A stretch of 14,269 nt of DNA from Bryobacteraceae bacterium (GTDB taxonomy: Bacteria > Acidobacteriota > Terriglobia > Bryobacterales > Bryobacteraceae). Of the stretch, positions 6,037 to 13,831 are shown one piece after another. Location of the stretch: contig JANXXV010000270.1 in assembly GCA_025350445.1 (NCBI GenBank), forward strand, positions 1 to 14,269. Direction: 5' to 3'. Made by a program: the position numbers and the translations under genes. The number at the start of each line of letters is the position of its first letter. The first letter of the stretch is position 1. The notes under the pieces are model-generated. The model made no database searches and had not been told where the DNA came from. It saw only the letters and a list, made by a program, of their open reading frames with translations.

Positions 6037-6822
6037 TCAACAGGCTCCGCACGGCCCTGGCGGCGCTCCCTCTTTTACCGCGCTTACCGCCAGAAAACAG
6101 CCGGTCAGAGAGCGCGAAGGCAGCCTGCCGAGAACAGCGAAGACCCCTAGAAGTCCTCGGATCGGCACCGAGGCGAATCTGCCGAACGCTTTCCGCAGCG
6201 CGAGAAATAAAACCGTGGAAATTCCGCGGGGGTTGTGGATCAGGTACCCCGTCCCTTCGATCCGAAAGCCGCGCTCGATCAACATCCGTTCTAGCGCCGG
6301 AAGAGAAACCGTCTGACCCAGCTCAAACGGCATCCAGCCCCGGCGGCTCACCCAGCGCAGCAGGTGGTAGGACGGATTTCGCGGATTGTCCAGCGAGATC
6401 AAAAGAACGCCTCCCGGCCGCAGCACCCTGGCAAGCTCATCGACTGAGGCGGCAATATCTTCGACTGATTCAAAATGGTCCAGAGTGGACGGGGAGACTG
6501 CCACGTCTAAGCTCTCCGAACGGAACGCCAGACTGCGCGCATCACACACCACAGAGCGAAAGGAAGGAAAATGCCGCCGGGTTGCGGCCAGGACCGTTCC
6601 ATGGTTCAGGTCCATGCCGACGGCGAGTCTCATATCCGGAAAAAGATCGTCGAAAATGCGATCCGCGCCGAAGGCTTCCTCAAACAAATCCGTCTTCAGC
6701 ACCACTTCTCTTGGTCGATTCCTGGTGGAAATGCGAATCCATTCCTGGTGCACCTTACGCTTCTGCTCCGCCACCAGAGGATCCAAATACCAGGAGGGCG
6801 CACCATCGGAGTGTCCGTTCAC
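6037..6822 (-). CDS. Class I SAM-dependent methyltransferase with atypical motif I
   Basis: This 261-aa protein has a Methyltransf_11-like fold: an acidic residue after strand 2 (D71 in VGMDLN), CDARSLAF (93-100), the motif-II-like strand LDVAVSPSTLDHF (105-117) and LRPGGVLLISLDNP (134-147). The usual glycine-rich loop is replaced by VVLKTDLFEEAFG (39-51), a variant known from methyltransferases in polysaccharide and secondary-metabolite clusters. Residues about 219-250 are hydrophobic and may anchor it to the membrane. The start is GTG 6822, with AAGGG a few bases upstream. Its stop faces that of the A-T-TE gene 4 bases away, so the two form a convergent pair that could share overlapping 3' ends. 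The substrate is unknown; O- or N-methylation of the A-T-TE product is plausible but unproven. Confidence 0.82.
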   Translation of the reverse strand: MNGHSDGAPSWYLDPLVAEQKRKVHQEWIRISTRNRPREVVLKTDLFEEAFGADRIFDDLFPDMRLAVGMDLNHGTVLAATRRHFPSFRSVVCDARSLAFRSESLDVAVSPSTLDHFESVEDIAASVDELARVLRPGGVLLISLDNPRNPSYHLLRWVSRRGWMPFELGQTVSLPALERMLIERGFRIEGTGYLIHNPRGISTVLFLALRKAFGRFASVPIRGLLGVFAVLGRLPSRSLTGCFLAVSAVKEGAPPGPCGAC

Positions 6823-6980
6823 GTTCCCTTATGCTATCGTACCGGCTCCATTGTCTGCGTCAGATTGATCCGCCTGGTAGTGGAAAGGGCTCCTGCGCAA
6901 CGGCGGATCCGGCCAAGAAATCGCCCGCCTCACAGCGTAGTCACCCTACCGGACTTTCAGCTTCGCCTTTGGGTCCTGCC

Positions 6981-7064
6981 TCAAGCAATGTATGCGCCGG
7001 TCAATCCTTTCGTTACAATCTCCCATCTGGCTTTCTCTGGGACCGTGTCTATTTTGTCGGGCAT
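6981..7064 (-). CDS. Possible small protein or gene remnant (27 aa)
   Basis: On the minus strand AAAAGGAG is followed 8 bases later by an ATG (7064-7062), giving MPDKIDTVPEKARWEIVTKG LTGAYIA and then TGA. The ribosome-binding site is among the strongest in the window. Beyond the stop, another frame reads CLRQDPKAKLKVR, which suggests a slightly longer ancestral protein broken by a frameshift. No family is recognised. It may be a real small protein, the remains of one, or chance. Confidence 0.3.
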   Translation of the reverse strand: MPDKIDTVPEKARWEIVTKGLTGAYIA

Positions 7065-7188
7065 CGGACATTCTCCTTTTTGGATCGGTTCTAAAGCTGG
7101 CTTCGAGCAGATCGGCCCGCCGAGTCTCTGATCGATCAGGCTAGTGGTACTCCACGGTCAATGCCGCCGGTCTCGGCTTCCGAATCGT

Positions 7189-7283
7189 TGGCGTAACTGG
7201 CCAATCGTGATGCCCGCGCTCACGTAACTTAGGCGGAATCCCGAGGTTAAGGTCGCGTCCACGGATTGGACCAGTTATGCCAC
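7189..7283. repeat. Degenerate long-spaced inverted repeat
   Basis: GCGTAACTGGCCAATCGTG (7191-7209) matches the reverse complement of the 7261-7280 neighbourhood, GCATAACTGGTCCAATCCGTG, with one substitution and two one-base gaps. The arms are separated by about 50 bases. It could be a decayed terminal repeat of a small element or a pair of regulator sites upstream of the kinase remnant. Confidence 0.35.
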
Positions 7284-7333
7284 CCGGGACTTATCCATTT
7301 GGTTGACCCACCGCGATAGACTTGTTCGTACTC

Positions 7334-7895
7334 GTGCCGCTTTTCATCGGCGACAAACTCGGCCCCTACGAAATCCTCTCCGCGATCGGAGCAGGAGGAA
7401 TGGGCGAGGTGTACAAAGCCCCCGATACGCGGATTGACCGCACGCTCGCCATCAAGCTTCCGCCTGAACACATCGCCCGGCGCGGGGATCTGCGGGCGCG
7501 CTTTGAACGGAAAGCGGGCGCGGTGGCATGGCACAATCGTCCGCACATCTGCTCGCCGTTTGATATTGGCCCGGGTTACATGGTGATGGAGCTGATCGAG
7601 GGTGAGACGCTGGCGGATCGCATCGCCAAGGGCGCAGTACCACTCGATCAAGCGTTCAAGATCGCGGCCGGCGCTCCGGATCGCGCGCATCGCACCGGCG
7701 TCACCCACCGCGATGTCAAACCGCGCAACATCATCCTGACACGCGATCCCGTGAAGGTGCTGGATTTTGGATTGGCTAAATCGAATGCCGAAGCCCGGGC
7801 CGTCCGAGGCGACGCTCACCACTGTATTGACCACCGAAGGCACTGTGCTCGGCACGCCGCCGTATATGGCGCCGGAACAGTTCGAAGGCAAAGAG
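7334..7895 (+). pseudogene. Ser/Thr protein kinase (PknB-like) remnant, frameshifted and truncated
   Basis: From a GTG at 7334 the frame reads MPLFIGDKLGPYEILSAIGA then GGMGEVYKAPDT (glycine loop), LAIKLPPEH (ATP lysine), GYMVMELIEGETLADRI, GVTHRDVKPRNI (catalytic loop) and VLDFGLAKS (DFG). This is a Hanks-type kinase of the kind very common in Acidobacteriota. At about 7785 the frame changes: the continuation MPKPGPSEATLTTVLTTEGT then VLGTPPYMAPEQFEGKE is in the +1 frame. Short deletions appear before the catalytic loop and around residue 75. Homology stops at about 7895 and the C-lobe, transmembrane and sensor parts are missing; the sequence runs straight into the start of the next gene. 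It is not a functional kinase. Confidence 0.85.
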
Positions 7896-7959
7896 GTCAC
7901 TTCCGGGTCGGCCTCATTTATGCCGGAAGGCTCCGTGGCTATCATAGGTGGTGAATCCA

Positions 7960-10314
7960 ATGAGAAACTTTACGATTTCCGCCGCCCTTGCCGGTGCGGC
8001 CGCACTAACGGCGATCCAGGCCCTTGGTCAGGTTCCGGGGGCGGCGGCTCAAGGTGCGGATTTCAGCCAGGCCGAAAAACAGTTCGCAAAGCGCTGCGAG
8101 GGTTGCCATGGCGAGGGTGGAGAAGGAGGCGACCGGGCACCGGCACTCATCAACAGCCGTCGCCTGCGAAGCCGCACTGAAAGTCAAATTCGAGACGTAA
8201 TCAAGAACGGAACACCCGGCGGGATGCCGGCGTTTGCTCTCGCCGGGCGGGAACTGCAGTCGCTGACCGCCTGGGTACACTCTCACAATTTGTCCGCCTA
8301 TAACACCAGGCCCGCTGGAGACGCAGTTGCCGGAGAGCAATTTTTCTTCGGCACCGGCCAATGCTCGACGTGCCATATGGTCCACGGAAGAGGAAAAGCG
8401 AACGGTCCTGACCTGTCGGACATCGGCTTGAAGTCGACGGTCCCCGAAATCGTAGCGGCTCTGGAGAATCCCACGGCGCAAATGGGAACCCACACCACGC
8501 CGGGTTGTCCGAATTGGGCCTTCTGTCCCGACGAAGCCTGGGTAGTGGTTCAAGTGCGGTTACGAAGCGGGTCCACGTTACGCGGCTTTGCCCGCAACCG
8601 CGCGGAACACGATCTGCAACTCCAGACTTTCGACGGCCGCATCCATCTGCTTACGGATGCCGAATATGAGGAGATCACCCGCGAAACACAATCATACATG
8701 CCGCCACTGAAGGCAACCGCCACCGAAAGCCGGAACCTGGTGGCCTACCTCAGCACTCTGGCCGGAACTTCTCCCGGCCCGCTGGCGAGTGAAACCGAAC
8801 CCGTCTCTATGGAGTCCATTCAGGCCGTCACCAAGCCGAAGGTGGGTGAGTGGCCCACCTATAACGGAATTCCCGGCGGCAATCGACACAGCCCGCTGGA
8901 CCAGATCGACACCACGAATGTAGGCCGCCTGCAACTGCAATGGGTGCATTCGCTCAACGGCGTGGGCTTGGAAACGACACCTCTGGTCGTGGACGGCGTT
9001 ATGTATGTCACCGCGCCCGGTCAGGTCTGCGCACTCGATTCGCGGACCGGACGTGAAATCTGGTGTTATCAGGCAGGGGGCGCGGGCCGCGGTATTTCCG
9101 CCTCACCGAACCGCGGCGTCGCCCTGCTGGGCGACCGCGTCTTCTACGCAGCGGGCAATGCGCACCTGATCTGTTTGAATCGCCTGACCGGCGCCGTGAT
9201 GTGGGATGTCAACATGGTGGTAGGATCGGGACCCTTCAGTGCATCATCGGCTCCGCTGGTGGTGGGCGACCTCGTGATCTCGGGCATCGCGGGCGGAGAT
9301 GGTCCGCTGCGCGGATACTTGGCGGCCTACAAAGCTACCACCGGGCAGTTGGCGTGGCGTTTCTGGACCATCCCTCAGCCTGGCGAACCCGGATCGGAGA
9401 CGTGGATCGGCAACGCCATCCCAACCGGCGGCGGCGCGACGTGGCTCACCGGATCCTTTGACGCGGAGACGGATACGCTTTACTGGGCCGTCGGGAACCC
9501 GTTCCCCGCTACCGACGGAGACCAACGCAAGGGCGCGAATCTTTACACAAACTGTGTCGTCGCGTTGGAAGCCAAAACTGGAAAGCTGCGCTGGCACTTC
9601 CAATTCACTCCGCACGATCTTCACGATTGGGACGCAACGGAACCCTTTGTTCTCGTGGATACCACATATCGCGGGCGCGAACGGAAGTTGCTCTTGCAAG
9701 CCAATCGGAATGGATTCGTCTACGTTCTCGACCGGACTACCGGTGAATTCCTGCTGGGAAAGCCTTTTGTGAAAAAGATGAATTGGGCCAGCGGCATTGG
9801 CCTCGATGGCAAACCACAGTTGCTCCCCGCCAACCAGCCGACAAAGGCCGGCGTCAAGACTTGCCCCTCCGTAAGAGGAGCGACCAACTGGTATTCCACA
9901 TCGTTTCATCCAGGAACCAAACTCTTCTACGTGATGGCGGTCGAGGATTGCAGCATATACACACAATCGCAGAGAGGCGGTTATGAAGGGTACCGCGTGC
10001 CCTCCGATTCCGGGCTGAAGTTTCTTCGCGCCCTGAACATCGAGACCGGCGAAGTCGCGTGGGAAATACCGCAGGTCGGACCCCAGGAGGCGAACTACTC
10101 CGGCGTACTCTCTACCGCCGGCGGCGTTCTCTTTTACGGCGAGACCGGGGGCCGCTTTGCCGCAGTGGATGCAAAAACGGGAAAGACTCTTTCCACCTTC
10201 AAGGCCAGCGAGTCATGGAGGGGTTCTCCCATGACTTACATGGTGAACGGACGGCAGCACGTCGCGATCGCCTCTGGCGGAAACATTTTATCCTTTGCAC
10301 TCGGCGAACCATAA
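7960..10314 (+). CDS. Exported diheme cytochrome c / PQQ-dependent dehydrogenase-like fusion
   Basis: This protein of about 784 aa should oxidise an alcohol or aldehyde in the periplasm and pass electrons to its own hemes. It opens with a signal peptide (MRNFTISAALAGAAALTAIQ). Counting from an upstream GTG at 7948, heme site 1 is CEGCH (50-54) with M93, and heme site 2 is CSTCH (139-143) with probable ligand M251 in YMPPL. From about residue 300 an eight-bladed PQQ propeller follows: WPTYNGIPGGNRHSPLDQI, repeated 'ALD..TGre.W' blades, the metal-binding GNPFP (516-520) and catalytic-type TPHDLHDWDATEP (554-566). The vicinal Cys-Cys of classic methanol dehydrogenases is not seen. I prefer the ATG at 7960, 8 bases after AGGTGG, to the GTG 12 bases earlier. 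Possible substrates cannot be read from the sequence. Confidence 0.85.
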   Translation: MRNFTISAALAGAAALTAIQALGQVPGAAAQGADFSQAEKQFAKRCEGCHGEGGEGGDRAPALINSRRLRSRTESQIRDVIKNGTPGGMPAFALAGRELQSLTAWVHSHNLSAYNTRPAGDAVAGEQFFFGTGQCSTCHMVHGRGKANGPDLSDIGLKSTVPEIVAALENPTAQMGTHTTPGCPNWAFCPDEAWVVVQVRLRSGSTLRGFARNRAEHDLQLQTFDGRIHLLTDAEYEEITRETQSYMPPLKATATESRNLVAYLSTLAGTSPGPLASETEPVSMESIQAVTKPKVGEWPTYNGIPGGNRHSPLDQIDTTNVGRLQLQWVHSLNGVGLETTPLVVDGVMYVTAPGQVCALDSRTGREIWCYQAGGAGRGISASPNRGVALLGDRVFYAAGNAHLICLNRLTGAVMWDVNMVVGSGPFSASSAPLVVGDLVISGIAGGDGPLRGYLAAYKATTGQLAWRFWTIPQPGEPGSETWIGNAIPTGGGATWLTGSFDAETDTLYWAVGNPFPATDGDQRKGANLYTNCVVALEAKTGKLRWHFQFTPHDLHDWDATEPFVLVDTTYRGRERKLLLQANRNGFVYVLDRTTGEFLLGKPFVKKMNWASGIGLDGKPQLLPANQPTKAGVKTCPSVRGATNWYSTSFHPGTKLFYVMAVEDCSIYTQSQRGGYEGYRVPSDSGLKFLRALNIETGEVAWEIPQVGPQEANYSGVLSTAGGVLFYGETGGRFAAVDAKTGKTLSTFKASESWRGSPMTYMVNGRQHVAIASGGNILSFALGEP

Positions 10315-10976
10315 CCGAAACTCGGTTGGCTGGAACAGTTGCTTGCGTGCTTTAAACATGGTCGGTGGCCCGTTCCATATCGGAAAAGGAACGGATCGCC
10401 ACCCATCCGGAAGTTGGCCAGGATTCGCCCAATACTCCTGCCGTATCGCAATGCCTTTAGAAGTCTGCCGAAGGTCCCGTCGACGTCACTTAGACGGAAA
10501 ACGCGCTACCGCTGCATCTGCCGGCCGGAATCTGCGAGACCTGCTCAGCGGCTTTCAACATCCTACGGCCTGTCACGGAATAACCATCCCTGCGAGCTCC
10601 TGCCGTCTCGCCTCCAAAGTTTCTTAGATCCCTCGAAGGCGAGGCACAAACCCTGATTGTCAATTCCAGACAAAACGCTGCAACGACAGATCAGACCAAG
10701 GCGAAACCCAACGACGTAAATCGATGCGTGCCCGCCGCAAGCATCTCCGCCGCCAGTTGCCGCACTTCGGTATTCAACGTCGGCCGGAATCCCCAAATTC
10801 CGGGACCAGGAATCGGTGTTCGTCAGGCCATTTGAAGCGAACCGCGCAGATAGAGGAGTTGCCACGCGCCGCGACGCGAACTCGTCAACCTGTCACGTCT
10901 CGAAAATATGTAAGTATGTCTAAAGCGGGAAGTCGAAAACGGAAATCCCGGTCAACATGAGAACAGGGGGAAACAC
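10315..10976. other. 660-bp intergenic stretch without a supportable gene
   Basis: Reading frames of 70-110 codons occur on both strands but show no domain, ribosome-binding site or coherent composition. There is a small inverted repeat (CGTTCC 10371-10376 / GGAACG 10388-10393). No clear promoter for the gene at 10977 was found. The stretch may be decayed coding sequence between two propeller genes. Confidence 0.45.
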
Positions 10977-12539
10977 TTGGGCGGGCGTCGATTCGTTTCA
11001 AAACCATTAGTCAAAGCCTTTGGCCTTACTGTCAGCTTGGCGTTTTTTCTGATACCCCGGTTCGCCACAGCCCAAGACGAATGGTTGACGTGGGGCCACG
11101 ATCCGGAGCGCACCGGCTCGAACCCGGCCGAGAAGATCCTCAATAAGGACAATGTCAATCAACTCGAGGTGAAGTGGACGGCTCAGATTTCCACTGTTCC
11201 GAAGGATTACATTCTCTCAACGATGACGGCTCCGCTGGTCGCGACCGTGAATACGCCGCAGGGCCCTGTCGCGCGCGTTTTCGTAGTCGGCAGCGACAAT
11301 ACCGTTTTCGCGATCGACACGGCCACGGGTAAAATAGCCTGGCAAAAGCCGAACCTGAACTCCATGAAAGAACCTGGAAAGGGCGATTTCCGGTGCCCCA
11401 ATTCGCAAAATGCCACGCCGGTGATCGACAAAGACGCGGGGACCATTTATGTCTCGACCAGCGATGGAAAGCTCCGCGGCTTCAGTCTGCTGGATGGCGA
11501 AGATCGCATCACGCCAACCAACTTCACCGACCCTTTCGCGCGTAACTGGAGTCTGACTTTGATCGATGGAGTCATTTATTCGCCCACCGCCCGAGGCTGC
11601 CTTAATATGCAGTCCCACTTTACGGCGCTGGATTTAAAGAATCCGGCACGGCGCGCGCTGGAGGCTTACACCAACACCGGAATCACATCAGGCGCCTGGG
11701 GGCGCGGCGGCCTCGTCCGCGGACCCAAAGGCATTTTGGCCCAGACTGCCGACGGCCCCTACGATCCAGGTTCCGGCAAGTTTGGCAATTCCGTGGTGGC
11801 TCTCAACCCCAAAAACTTCCGCTTACAGGATACATTCACTCCGGCGAACTGGGAATATTTGAATAGAAAGGATCTGGACCTTGGCTCGGGCAATCCCGTG
11901 ATCTTCCCGTTCCAACAATGGACGCTGGCGGCTGTGGTAGGCAAGGAATCGGTAATTTATCTGCTGGACACCAACCATCTCGGAGGCGCCGACCACCACA
12001 CACCGCTTTACACATCACCCCGCTGGGGCAACGATGAGGCTAAGCTTCACGACCGCGGAATTTGGGGGATAACCACCTGGCAGGATCCGCTGGGAAGACG
12101 GTGGCTGTATGCCCCCATGCTGGGCCCTCCAGCCACGAACGCGCCGAAGTTCCCGCAGTCCTACGGGGCAGCGGAACAGGGTAGCACCATGGCATTCGAA
12201 CTTCGCATGGACGCGGCTACGGGTAAACCGGCGCTGGCGCCGGTGTGGATGTCCCGCGACATGCACGCACCGGAGCCTCCCACTGTGGCTAACGGCGTGG
12301 TTTACGTGCTTCTGAGCGGTAAAACGTCCGATGAGTCGCGGGGGACCATAAAAGCCCCCGAAGGCCTCAACCCCAACGCGGTTCTGTATGCTCTCGATGC
12401 GGAAACCGGAAGGGAATTGTATTCGAGCAACCATCTCATCACCAGCTTCACTCATTTCAATGAACCCGTGGTCGCCGGTGGCCAGGTTTACGTCTGCACC
12501 TGGGATGGGAAAGTCTATGCTTTTGGACTGAAGAAGTAA
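10977..12539 (+). CDS. Secreted PQQ-like beta-propeller repeat protein
   Basis: This 520-aa protein has an N-terminal signal sequence (basic start, hydrophobic AFGLTVSLAFFLIP, cleavage near ATAQD) followed by WLTWGHDPERTGSNPAEKIL, the typical opening of PQQ-like propeller proteins. Blade motifs recur: VFAIDTATGKIAWQK, RGFSLLDGEDR, SVVALNPKNF, SVIYLLDTNHLGG, VLYALDAETGRELY and the closing VYVCTWDGKVYAFGLKK. It has no heme motif. The start is TTG 10977, 6 bases after AGGGGG; an ATG at 10957 is in another frame and soon stops. It shares strand and fold with the gene at 7960 but is 660 bp away, so an operon is uncertain. It could be a soluble dehydrogenase or a non-enzymatic binding protein; the HDxxDWD-type catalytic stretch is not evident. 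Confidence 0.8.
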   Translation: MGGRRFVSKPLVKAFGLTVSLAFFLIPRFATAQDEWLTWGHDPERTGSNPAEKILNKDNVNQLEVKWTAQISTVPKDYILSTMTAPLVATVNTPQGPVARVFVVGSDNTVFAIDTATGKIAWQKPNLNSMKEPGKGDFRCPNSQNATPVIDKDAGTIYVSTSDGKLRGFSLLDGEDRITPTNFTDPFARNWSLTLIDGVIYSPTARGCLNMQSHFTALDLKNPARRALEAYTNTGITSGAWGRGGLVRGPKGILAQTADGPYDPGSGKFGNSVVALNPKNFRLQDTFTPANWEYLNRKDLDLGSGNPVIFPFQQWTLAAVVGKESVIYLLDTNHLGGADHHTPLYTSPRWGNDEAKLHDRGIWGITTWQDPLGRRWLYAPMLGPPATNAPKFPQSYGAAEQGSTMAFELRMDAATGKPALAPVWMSRDMHAPEPPTVANGVVYVLLSGKTSDESRGTIKAPEGLNPNAVLYALDAETGRELYSSNHLITSFTHFNEPVVAGGQVYVCTWDGKVYAFGLKK

Positions 12540-12645
12540 CACCCTGCGTGAGCGATTTCAGAATTGCACTGCGTGATCTCGCGGAGACAATCGTCGAACG
12601 TGTTCAACACCGGCTCATCGGGCGCTGCTTTGGGCAAAAATATAG

Positions 12646-12674
12646 TTGACAACTCCACCTAAAACCGCTATTCT
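12646..12674 (+). promoter_or_regulatory. Transposase promoter at the element end (TTGACA-17-TATTCT)
   Basis: A perfect TTGACA (12646-12651) is followed after 17 bases by TATTCT (12669-12674), with the ATG at 12681. The predicted start site falls on the ATG, giving a leaderless message, as for element 1. Confidence 0.62.
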
Positions 12675-12680
12675 TGATTC

Positions 12681-13631
12681 ATGGAACCGACCACCCTTCA
12701 AGAAGCAATCCTATACTTCGCAGACTTCAACAACTGCAAGGACTATCTGGTTGCCAGACGGTGGCCGAATGGCGTTATTTGCCCGCGCTGCGAAAGTAAA
12801 AATGTGGTGTTCTCGCTGAAGCACAAGCGGTGGCAATGTGCCAGCCATCATGAACGCCGTCAGTTCACTTTGAAGACGGGCGCCATTTTTGAGGATTCGC
12901 CACTTGGCCTAGATAAGTGGCTCACTACCATGTGGCAAGTTGTGAATTGCAAGAACGGAGTTTCGAGTTATGAGATTTCACGCGCTATCAAAGTCACTCA
13001 GAAATCGGCATGGTTCATGTTGCATCGATTGCGCGATGTGATGCAGGACCCGCAGATAGGCGGCAAGCTAGGTGGTGAGGTAGAGGTGGACGAAACCTTC
13101 ATCGGCGGCAAAGCCCGCAACATGCACAAAGACAAGCGAGCCGAAAAGATCGTTGGGCGCGGTCCCGGCAATAAGGCAATCGTAGCGGCGGTTCTTGAGC
13201 GCGGCGGCAAGGTTCGTGCAAAGGTGATCGGCACGCGCAAGAAGGGCGATTTGCAAAAGTTGGTACGTGAGAATGTGGAAGCCGGATCGAGCGTCTACAG
13301 CGATGCCCTGAAGTCTTATGACGGGCTTGCTGATGACTTCACCCATCAAGTAGTGGATCACGCTCAGTGCTATCTGAACGGGCAGGTACACACGAACGGC
13401 ATGGAGAATTTCTGGAGTCTCTTGAAACGTGGAATCAACGGGACCTATGTTTCAGTGGAACCATTTCACCTGTTCCGCTATGTTGACGAACAAGCGTTCC
13501 GCTTTAACAACCGCAAGGATATGAACGATGGCGACCGCTTCAGTTTGGCGGTATCGCAGATCGTTGGCAAACGACTCACCTTCGATCAGCTCATTGGAAA
13601 GAATGACGAAGCAAGGCGCGGTGAAGAATAA
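12681..13631 (+). CDS. IS1595-family transposase, second diverged copy
   Basis: This 316-aa intact transposase has the same architecture as the one at 896. The zinc ribbon shows C34-P-R-C37 and then C53-A-S-H56, so the second knuckle uses His (or the neighbouring H57) instead of Cys. Catalytic residues are D137 (EVDETFIGGK), D208 (YSDALKSYDG) and E242 (TNGMENFWSLLKR) with K249, and the C-terminus carries the family stretch YVSVEPFHLFRYVDEQAFRF. Identity to the first copy is high in the catalytic half and low in the first 70 residues, so the copies are paralogous rather than a recent duplication. No Shine-Dalgarno sequence precedes the ATG; see the promoter entry. The frame is complete and presumably active. 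Confidence 0.95.
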   Translation: MEPTTLQEAILYFADFNNCKDYLVARRWPNGVICPRCESKNVVFSLKHKRWQCASHHERRQFTLKTGAIFEDSPLGLDKWLTTMWQVVNCKNGVSSYEISRAIKVTQKSAWFMLHRLRDVMQDPQIGGKLGGEVEVDETFIGGKARNMHKDKRAEKIVGRGPGNKAIVAAVLERGGKVRAKVIGTRKKGDLQKLVRENVEAGSSVYSDALKSYDGLADDFTHQVVDHAQCYLNGQVHTNGMENFWSLLKRGINGTYVSVEPFHLFRYVDEQAFRFNNRKDMNDGDRFSLAVSQIVGKRLTFDQLIGKNDEARRGEE

Positions 13632-13634
13632 GCG

Positions 13635-13796
13635 TCAGGGGCGCGGTAAGCGCCTCTTACCAGCCTGAGCTTCGGCTTTCGGCTTCGCCGTGGTTGCGGG
13701 TTTCCCCTTCGAAAGTACAATCCTGACGAAGCGGTCGAAATTTTCGAACTCCGAGGTTGACGGATTTGGTATCTCGATTTTTGTTCGGGGCCTCAT
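13635..13796 (-). CDS. Small 53-aa protein convergent with the second transposase
   Basis: On the minus strand an ATG at 13796-13794 opens MRPRTKIEIPNPSTSEFENF, continues DRFVRIVLSKGKP and ends in a basic Ala/Lys/Pro tail (TTAKPKAEAQAGKRRLPRP), stopping 3 bases from the transposase stop. The 'EIPNPS.s.FENFDrfvr.vl' beginning resembles a family of short uncharacterised proteins found beside transposases and toxin-like genes in soil bacteria. The 54-aa protein after the first transposase has a similar size and an acidic-aromatic helix, though on the other strand relative to its transposase. No clear ribosome-binding site is visible. Function is unknown; an antitoxin-like role is only a guess. 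Confidence 0.5.
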   Translation of the reverse strand: MRPRTKIEIPNPSTSEFENFDRFVRIVLSKGKPATTAKPKAEAQAGKRRLPRP

Positions 13797-13800
13797 ACAA

Positions 13801-13825
13801 CTATCAGCCTAACATGATCTGATAG
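13801..13825. promoter_or_regulatory. Inverted repeat between two divergent reading frames
   Basis: CTATCAG (13801-13807) and CTGATAG (13819-13825) form a perfect 7-base inverted repeat with 11 bases between. It lies in the 35 bases separating the start of the 53-aa minus-strand gene from the start of the methyltransferase fragment, a position suited to an operator. No binding protein can be named. Confidence 0.4.
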
Positions 13826-13831
13826 CCTGTC

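Larger units (their letters stand above)
6823..7333. other. 510-bp region without a full-length gene
   Basis: Apart from a possible 27-aa reading frame on the minus strand (6981-7064) and a degenerate inverted repeat (7189-7283), I see no supportable gene. The long plus-strand open frames here have no coherent domain and overlap the methyltransferase in antisense. The region probably contains the methyltransferase promoter and decayed sequence. Confidence 0.5.

Noticed and set aside
7767..8180. 137-codon plus-strand frame as a separate gene
   Set aside because: Its first part is the frameshifted continuation of the kinase remnant and its second part overlaps the dehydrogenase signal peptide in another frame.
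9244..9966. 240-codon minus-strand frame
   Set aside because: Antisense shadow of the PQQ propeller gene; no domain or start signal.
10563..10865. 100-codon minus-strand frame in the 660-bp gap
   Set aside because: No ribosome-binding site, no recognisable motif and unusual composition; competing frames on the other strand are equally long.
845..13631. Composite transposon formed by two IS copies around the metabolic genes
   Set aside because: The transposases differ substantially, especially in the first 70 residues, and the end sequences differ at 4 of 20 positions. They are separate family members, not duplicated flanks.
13645..13661. GGTAAG/CTTACC hairpin after the second transposase as a terminator
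   Set aside because: Only 6 base pairs and no T-run; it also lies within the coding sequence of the 53-aa minus-strand gene.
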